Part shown: positions 59,417 through 64,000 of the stretch, piece after piece
Numbering within the stretch: the first letter of the stretch is position 1
Layout of the letters: each line of letters starts with the position of its first letter
Source of the DNA: Candidatus Woesebacteria bacterium UBA5073
GTDB taxonomy: Bacteria; Patescibacteriota; Microgenomatia; UBA8517
Assembly (NCBI GenBank): GCA_002415845.1
Contig: DIAR01000010.1
Location: forward strand, 1 to 64,000
Length of the DNA stretch: 64,000 bases
Direction of reading: 5' to 3'
The notes under the pieces: model-generated
What the model was told of the DNA's origin: nothing
The model's input: the letters and a program-made list of their open reading frames with translations, nothing else
Database searches by the model: none
Program-made: the position numbers and the translations under genes

Positions 59417-61343
59417 AGACTTTTTTTATATTTTGGTTGTTGTCAAAAAGAGTTTCGCTGTTCGGATTTTTATCCCTTTCCTCACCACCCAAGTAAATAT
59501 ACCTTGCATTATACTTGGCAAGAACGGTTTTTGTGTAATTAAAATCATCGGCTTTTTGATACAGGGACTCAATATCTTCAAGCCTGGCAAAAACATTATC
59601 CTCACCCGTATTATAACCGTGTGAATACGGCCAGTTAATATAGGAAAGAACCCTCAGCCTTCCCCCGATTTCCGAAACGGCCGAATGAACGGTCGGGTAA
59701 GTTATAAAAACCGATTTCTGGGGCGTAGCCCTTCTTATAAAAAGACCGGCCGCAAGTTCATCAAGAGAATAGCCCATGTTTTTATTTAAGGTGCTGTTAG
59801 TCAGGGTTAAAAAGGAGGAAAAGGTGGTCACCAAAATAAGAAGGCCGAACAAAATTTCCAAAACCAATTTCTTTCTAAAAATAAGATCCAAAAACCAAAA
59901 AGAAACAATCGACATAAAAACAACCATGAAATAAAAAAACTTAAACATGTCGCCTTTGTAAATCGTAAAGCGAACGAAATACGGTATAGCGAAAAAAACT
60001 AAAGACAACGAAACAAGAAGGAAGAATTCTTTTTTAATTGGTTTCTTTTGAAAAAATCGGACAATTACCCAAAATAAAGACAAAAGGGTCAGGAAAAAAG
60101 GCAAACCGAAATTAGAAGCAATAAACCTTAAGTGCCAAAAAATGTTTTTCTCTCTTTCCCAAGGACCAAAGGAAAAATTTTCTTTAACCAGACTAAAAAA
60201 GGATTGCTGATTAACGCTTCTGTTCGAAAATAAAAGATAGCAGGAAGCAAAAACAGCCAAAAAGATTAAGGCACTCTTAACAAAAAACTTAAATTTCTTT
60301 TTTTGAAAGAAAAAAAGGGTGGTAATCGTAAAGACAATCAAAGAAACAACAACCGCAAAAAATTGAAACTTAATTAAAAAACCGGCGATCAAACCAGCTA
60401 GAAAAATAATTCTAAGATCCTTCTTCTTATAAGCGAAAATTGATAAAAGTAAAATGATAATTACGGCCGGAAGGCCAATCATCATCGGTCGATTTTGCAA
60501 AAAGTAATCAGCCATGTTGGCCATCTGAAAAAGCTGATCATATTCCATCGAATATTCATGACTGGAAAGAAGCCCAACTATATTTTTTATTAGAGACAAT
60601 TTGCCAAAGTTCTGCCAAAAATCGTAAATGAATTTAACAAAAAGATAACTACTGAAAAGAGTTCCAGAAAAGGCCGAGGCCAAAGCAATTATTTTCTTTT
60701 TGGTTAACTCATACACCAAGCCGTAAATTGAAAGAGTAAAAATCAGGGCAAAAAAGGGATTGTCATAAACTAAAATTCTTGGGAAAAAACGGCCATAAAG
60801 AGTGGAAATAATGGCCGAATGAAAATCGGCAAAGTAGTAATAAGACAGGGAAACACCGCTGTAATAGGGCGCTTGGGGTGGAAAATTGCCCTGGGTAAGA
60901 CTTTGAATAATTCCCTGATGCATGGCCGTGTCCTGCCAATTAACCGAGGCCATAACAATGTAACCTTCATACTCAGTGAAGATGGCGGGATATAAAGCCA
61001 GAAAGAACAAGAGAAAGATAAAAACGCCCATAAACAAAGCCTCTTTATGATTTTGAAAATATTTTTTAAAAACCCGTCCGATACTTTTGTAAGAACAAAC
61101 CAGCCAGGGAATAAAAAAGGCGAAAGAAAGAAGAATTGAATAACGGGAAAAACCAACCAATAAACTAACCAAGTACACCAAATAAGAGGACAGAATCACG
61201 CTTAAAAGAAAGATCGATGGTAGTTTAATCCTTACCGGAAGCTTAGGAAAAAACGTTTCGATTACATAGAAACCCGGAATGAAAAAGGTAAAGATAAAAC
61301 CCAAGATTAAAAGACTGTGGTCTATGATATTGCCGGCCATCAT
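59379..61343 (-). CDS. YYY-type polytopic membrane protein (DUF2298-like), putative GT-C transferase
   Basis: 654 aa with about 14 membrane helices and a C-terminal soluble tail (about 530-654). NWQDTAMHQGIIQSLTQGNFPPQAPYYSGVSLSYYYFADFHSA (about 130-175) has the YYY motif and the preceding acidic loop of the Chlor_Arch_YYY family, known from Chloroflexi and archaea. The donor and acceptor are unknown. Start: two ATGs in a row at 61343 and 61340; the -10 position favours the second. Translationally coupled to the downstream fusion glycosyltransferase. Confidence 0.75.
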   Translation of the reverse strand: MMAGNIIDHSLLILGFIFTFFIPGFYVIETFFPKLPVRIKLPSIFLLSVILSSYLVYLVSLLVGFSRYSILLSFAFFIPWLVCSYKSIGRVFKKYFQNHKEALFMGVFIFLLFFLALYPAIFTEYEGYIVMASVNWQDTAMHQGIIQSLTQGNFPPQAPYYSGVSLSYYYFADFHSAIISTLYGRFFPRILVYDNPFFALIFTLSIYGLVYELTKKKIIALASAFSGTLFSSYLFVKFIYDFWQNFGKLSLIKNIVGLLSSHEYSMEYDQLFQMANMADYFLQNRPMMIGLPAVIIILLLSIFAYKKKDLRIIFLAGLIAGFLIKFQFFAVVVSLIVFTITTLFFFQKKKFKFFVKSALIFLAVFASCYLLFSNRSVNQQSFFSLVKENFSFGPWEREKNIFWHLRFIASNFGLPFFLTLLSLFWVIVRFFQKKPIKKEFFLLVSLSLVFFAIPYFVRFTIYKGDMFKFFYFMVVFMSIVSFWFLDLIFRKKLVLEILFGLLILVTTFSSFLTLTNSTLNKNMGYSLDELAAGLFIRRATPQKSVFITYPTVHSAVSEIGGRLRVLSYINWPYSHGYNTGEDNVFARLEDIESLYQKADDFNYTKTVLAKYNARYIYLGGEERDKNPNSETLFDNNQNIKKVYENNSVKIYEVK

Positions 61344-61361
61344 ATTATTATATAAAGAATC
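61344..61361. promoter_or_regulatory. 18-bp divergent promoter region
   Basis: TATAAT for the minus-strand YYY gene (61347-61352) and TATAAA for the plus-strand gene (61351-61356) overlap; they end 3 and 5 bases before their first ATGs. Any -35 elements would be inside the opposite genes; none is convincing. Both transcripts would be leaderless or nearly so. Confidence 0.5.
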
Positions 61362-62522
61362 ATGTTAAAAAAATGGGGTTTTTGGTTTCTTTTGTTTTTG
61401 GGACTCCTTTTAATTATTTATTGGGCTACTTCGCCCGGTAATACACCGTATAACTATTTTGTTAAGTTGAGTGAAGCTTTCCTGAAAGGCCAATACTGGT
61501 TAACCGATAACCCGCCCTGGCTTAACGAATTAATTAGCGGTCCAAACGGTAAATACTTTATTCCATATCCGCCCATGCCGGCGATACTTGCCCTTCCTTT
61601 TGTTTTTATTTTCGGTGGGGAATTCCCCCAGCAAATTCTTGGCCACCTGCTGGGTGTCGGCATTGTTCTTTTCACCGTTAAATCCGCCCTTCTTGTTAAG
61701 AAAAATTATAAAATTGCCGTTTATATTGGTCTTTTAACCGGTCTTGGAACAATTGTTTGGTATTTGGCCTCCAACGGTTCCGTCTGGTATCTGGGACAAA
61801 TTTCGGCGGCTTTTTTCCTCACTGTGGCCATCAACGAAACCCTGGATAAAAAAAGGCCTTTTGTTGTAGGCCTTCTTATCGGAGCAGCCTACCTTTCCCG
61901 GGTTAATACTTTTGTCTGTCTACCTTTTTTCTTTTTCCTAATGATTAAAGACAAACGTTTTTTCAAGAAAAGTATTCTGCTTGCCCTGGGATTATTGCCT
62001 TTTTTGGGTTTTAATTTTCTCTATAATTTTCTGCGTTTCGATGTTATTTGGGATAAAGGTTATAGCCTAATCCCCGGTGTTTTATCAGAACCATGGTATC
62101 AAAAAGGTCTTGTTTCCCTTTCTTATATTCCCAGGCACTTAAAAATTCTTTTTCTTTCCTTACCAAAATTCATAAATAAATTTCCTTTTGTTTATCCTTC
62201 CTGGGGAGGCCTAGCAATTTGGATAACGACACCGGCTTTTATTTATGCTTTATGGGCTCCCTGGAAAGAAAAACTGACAAAACTTTCTTGGTTGGCTATC
62301 GCCTTAATCTCAATTATCATTTTCTCCCACGGAACAACCGGCTTTACTCAATTCGGATATCGCTTTGCGGTTGATTTTTATCCTTTCCTTCTTCTCTTAA
62401 CCATTAAAGGAATTGCTAAAACGGGCTTAAAATGGCATCACTGGGTTTTACTCACCTTAAGTATATTGGTTAATTTCTGGGGTGTTCTTTTTATTAATAA
62501 ATTAGGGTTTGTCAGTTTCTAG
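61362..62522 (+). CDS. Polytopic membrane protein, GT-C glycosyltransferase-like
   Basis: 386 aa with about 10 membrane helices. After the first helix a periplasmic loop YNYFVKLSEAFLKGQYWLTDNPPWLNEL...GKYFIPYPPMPAILALPFVFIFGG resembles the first loop of GT-C enzymes, where an acidic residue and a PP motif near the second helix form the donor site. No closer family is recognised. Its end overlaps the end of the LCP gene by 11 bases tail to tail. Confidence 0.7.
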   Translation: MLKKWGFWFLLFLGLLLIIYWATSPGNTPYNYFVKLSEAFLKGQYWLTDNPPWLNELISGPNGKYFIPYPPMPAILALPFVFIFGGEFPQQILGHLLGVGIVLFTVKSALLVKKNYKIAVYIGLLTGLGTIVWYLASNGSVWYLGQISAAFFLTVAINETLDKKRPFVVGLLIGAAYLSRVNTFVCLPFFFFLMIKDKRFFKKSILLALGLLPFLGFNFLYNFLRFDVIWDKGYSLIPGVLSEPWYQKGLVSLSYIPRHLKILFLSLPKFINKFPFVYPSWGGLAIWITTPAFIYALWAPWKEKLTKLSWLAIALISIIIFSHGTTGFTQFGYRFAVDFYPFLLLLTIKGIAKTGLKWHHWVLLTLSILVNFWGVLFINKLGFVSF

Positions 62523-63573
62523 TCAGAAGATCGCTTACCCAAGCGTTCACTTTCGTCCAATCTCCGTCTTTGGGAATAAAAACATATTGATTGTCATATT
62601 CTGTGGTTGGTTTGGGATTAACTAAAAAGTCCTCGGATAAAACAACCGATCGGATATGACTACTCGCCTCTAAAAACTTTCGTCCCAAGATAGCCACCGC
62701 CGATGAATCAATATCCGTCTCGACCGAATTTACAAAAACTTTCCAAATACCAAACATTTTTTTAGGCGAAAGAAAAACAGACGGGTTTAACATTTTTGTT
62801 TTAATGGCCGAAAGCATTTTTTGCTGACGGGCTTCCCTGGCTAAATCCGTTCCCTCAACACCTGAAGAGTTCCTCGACCGGACATACTTTAAAGCCGTTG
62901 TTCCATCCATATGCATTTTTCCTTTTTCAAAAGTTATTGTTTCATAACGGCACTTATATTCCTTATCCCCGTCACATAAATCGTTTTCTTTACCATAAAT
63001 GGGATATTTTTCATCGGTAAAAGAATTTTCAACCATGACGTCAATTCCTCCGATCACATCGATTGCTTTGGTAAAACCGGAAAAATCAATTACCAGCCCG
63101 TAATGAATCGGTTGTCCCACAATTTCCCCAACCAGTGATTTAGCTAAATCCATTCCGCCCCATTCTTCTTTTTGTTTTCCCCAAAAATAGGCACTGTTTA
63201 ACTTGGCCCTAATTTCCGGTACCCAGATATCTCTTGGTAAAGAAACCATTACGAGGGATGGTTTCTCAATGGAAAGCGAGGCGAAAATAATCGTGTCGGT
63301 TAAGTCGGGGGCCGTAAAACCAGTTCCGCTTCGTCCCAGAATTAAAATATTGGTTCTCCCGGCAAAAGTTTTAATTTTTGTTTCCGGCGTAAACAAGAAA
63401 TCGGTGATCAGGTGGCGATTATTATATTTACCAAAAAAGAAACCGGCAAAAAGAAGAACGGAAACAAGGGAAACAAAAATGAGAAGAATTAGATTGAGCA
63501 TCGCCTGTTTTTTTCTTCCCCCAATAGCCCCAACATCACCCTGCCTTTGATCTTTAGAATTGCTATACTGCAT
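62512..63573 (-). CDS. LytR-CpsA-Psr (LCP) family phosphotransferase
   Basis: 353 aa. One membrane helix (about 25-47) and an extracellular LCP domain: NILILGRSGTG, DTIIFASLSIEKPSLVMVSLPRDIWV (with the conserved Arg-Asp), LNSAYFWGKQ, GIDVMVENSF, and DGTTALKYVRSRNSSGVEGTDLAREARQQKML. LCP enzymes attach glycopolymers from lipid carriers to peptidoglycan, or to protein in some bacteria. The ATG at 63573 avoids overlap with uvrD; an in-frame ATG at 63585 is possible. A C-X6-C pair lies around residues 195-205. Confidence 0.93.
   Translation of the reverse strand: MQYSNSKDQRQGDVGAIGGRKKQAMLNLILLIFVSLVSVLLFAGFFFGKYNNRHLITDFLFTPETKIKTFAGRTNILILGRSGTGFTAPDLTDTIIFASLSIEKPSLVMVSLPRDIWVPEIRAKLNSAYFWGKQKEEWGGMDLAKSLVGEIVGQPIHYGLVIDFSGFTKAIDVIGGIDVMVENSFTDEKYPIYGKENDLCDGDKEYKCRYETITFEKGKMHMDGTTALKYVRSRNSSGVEGTDLAREARQQKMLSAIKTKMLNPSVFLSPKKMFGIWKVFVNSVETDIDSSAVAILGRKFLEASSHIRSVVLSEDFLVNPKPTTEYDNQYVFIPKDGDWTKVNAWVSDLLTRN
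63564..63569 (+). promoter_or_regulatory. Extended -10 element of the uvrD/pcrA-like gene
   Basis: TGC-TATACT with 8 bases between the -10 and the ATG at 63578, no good -35. A leader of 1-2 bases is predicted. Confidence 0.5.
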
Positions 63574-63577
63574 CGAT

Positions 63578-64000
63578 ATGACCATTTTATCGCATCAGGA
63601 GAGGATTACAAAGCTCCTTTTAGGCCTCAATAAAGAACAGGAAGAAGCCGTTACAACCAAAGAAAGATTGCTTTTAATTCTGGCAGGGGCCGGCAGCGGC
63701 AAAACCAAGGTTCTCACCCACCGAATGGCTTATTTTTTAGCCAACGGTTTAAGCCCTGAAAACGTTCTTCTTTTAACTTTCACCAATAAAGCGGCTGAGG
63801 AAATGAAAAAAAGAGTGGTTAACCTGGTTGAAATTGCTCCTTTTTTTGCCGGAACATTTCACTCTTTTTGTGCCAGAATCTTAAGGCTTGATGGTCGAGA
63901 CATTGGTATTCCCCCCGGCTTTTTAATTTATGACGAGCAGGATCAAAAAGATGCCGTTAAGGAAATCCTGAAAAATCTAAATTATTCATCCGATTCCTTT
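63578..64000 (+). CDS. UvrD/PcrA superfamily 1 DNA helicase, N-terminal fragment
   Basis: The first 141 codons; the gene runs off the window. Q-motif region LLGLNKEQEEAVTTKE, Walker A LAGAGSGKTKVLTHR (about residues 35-49), motif Ia TFTNKAAEEMKKRV and motif Ib GTFHSFCARILR identify a UvrD/Rep/PcrA 3'-5' helicase. It acts in repair and replication restart. UvrD and PcrA cannot be told apart from this part. The start follows an extended -10 element and no Shine-Dalgarno. Confidence 0.93.
   Translation, partial: MTILSHQERITKLLLGLNKEQEEAVTTKERLLLILAGAGSGKTKVLTHRMAYFLANGLSPENVLLLTFTNKAAEEMKKRVVNLVEIAPFFAGTFHSFCARILRLDGRDIGIPPGFLIYDEQDQKDAVKEILKNLNYSSDSF

Noticed and set aside
50859..62522. Genomic island of foreign origin at the strand switch
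   Set aside because: Base composition looks like the rest, there are no integrase, transposase or tRNA-flanking repeats, and the surface protein types suit the inferred lineage.
1..64000. TGA recoding as in Absconditabacteria/Gracilibacteria
   Set aside because: Conserved genes such as rpoA end properly at TGA and no in-frame TGA interrupts any conserved gene.

Overview
The window reads as a piece of chromosome from a candidate-phyla-radiation (Patescibacteria) bacterium, most likely of the Microgenomates group. Evidence: the ribosomal protein operon is complete except for rpmD (uL30), a loss shared by CPR bacteria; many proteins are shortened or stripped to a core (AlaRS without its C-terminal domains, IF-2 without its N-terminal part, short HrcA, a Lon-like ATPase without protease, uL2 without its usual N-terminus); spacing is very tight, with 1-4 base overlaps; and the surface proteins are of a type common in that group. 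TGA is used as a stop (for example rpoA and the LCP gene), so this is the standard bacterial code, not the TGA=Gly code of Absconditabacteria/Gracilibacteria. Assignment to Microgenomates is inference. I found no tRNA, rRNA, CRISPR array, insertion sequence or prophage. No gene-free stretch exceeds about 150 bases.

Layout. From 1 to 25.9 kb, all on the minus strand (transcribed right to left), lies one giant information-processing locus: rpoB-rpoC-rpsL-rpsG-fusA, tuf-rpsJ, then the S10-spc-alpha genes rplC to rplQ with secY, adk, map, infA and rpmJ. rpoB, tuf and rplC each have a recognisable sigma-70-type promoter followed by a leader hairpin. From 26 to 37 kb, still minus: mltG and a small zinc-ribbon gene; alaS, a fused actin-like/baseplate-J-like membrane protein, a sortase and ruvX; ftsK with a RodZ-like protein and a small membrane protein. 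From 35 to 45 kb: rpsO-pnp-(Lon-like ATPase)-(family 4 UDG)-rnj, an RNA-decay cluster, and nusA-infB-(degenerate NrnA-like). From 45 to 50.8 kb: hrcA-grpE-dnaK-dnaJ under a CIRCE operator, and murJ.

At 50.8 kb the coding strand switches. rpsT starts a plus-strand run followed by pilN-pilO-like genes and four extracellular proteins, two of them with extensive Ser/Thr/Pro-rich linkers, three ending in a common [IL]P-x-[SA]-G-x-x-T-P-T plus membrane-helix tail that looks like a sortase signal, and two with a common N-terminal membrane module. Next come three polytopic GT-C-type membrane proteins, one a fusion of two glycosyltransferase modules whose C-terminal half resembles protein O-mannosyltransferase, then an LCP ligase and the start of a UvrD/PcrA helicase. 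The inferred theme of this end is construction and glycosylation of the cell surface.

Two promoter styles recur. Ribosomal and transcription genes (rplC, tuf P1, rpoB, nusA, rpsO, rpsT) have leaders of about 40-100 bases with a hairpin, in two cases a full intrinsic terminator. Many other genes (alaS, hrcA, pilN, the zinc-ribbon gene, the 223-aa surface protein, the YYY gene, uvrD, and a second tuf promoter) have a -10 box ending only 3-8 bases before the start codon, which predicts leaderless or nearly leaderless mRNAs.
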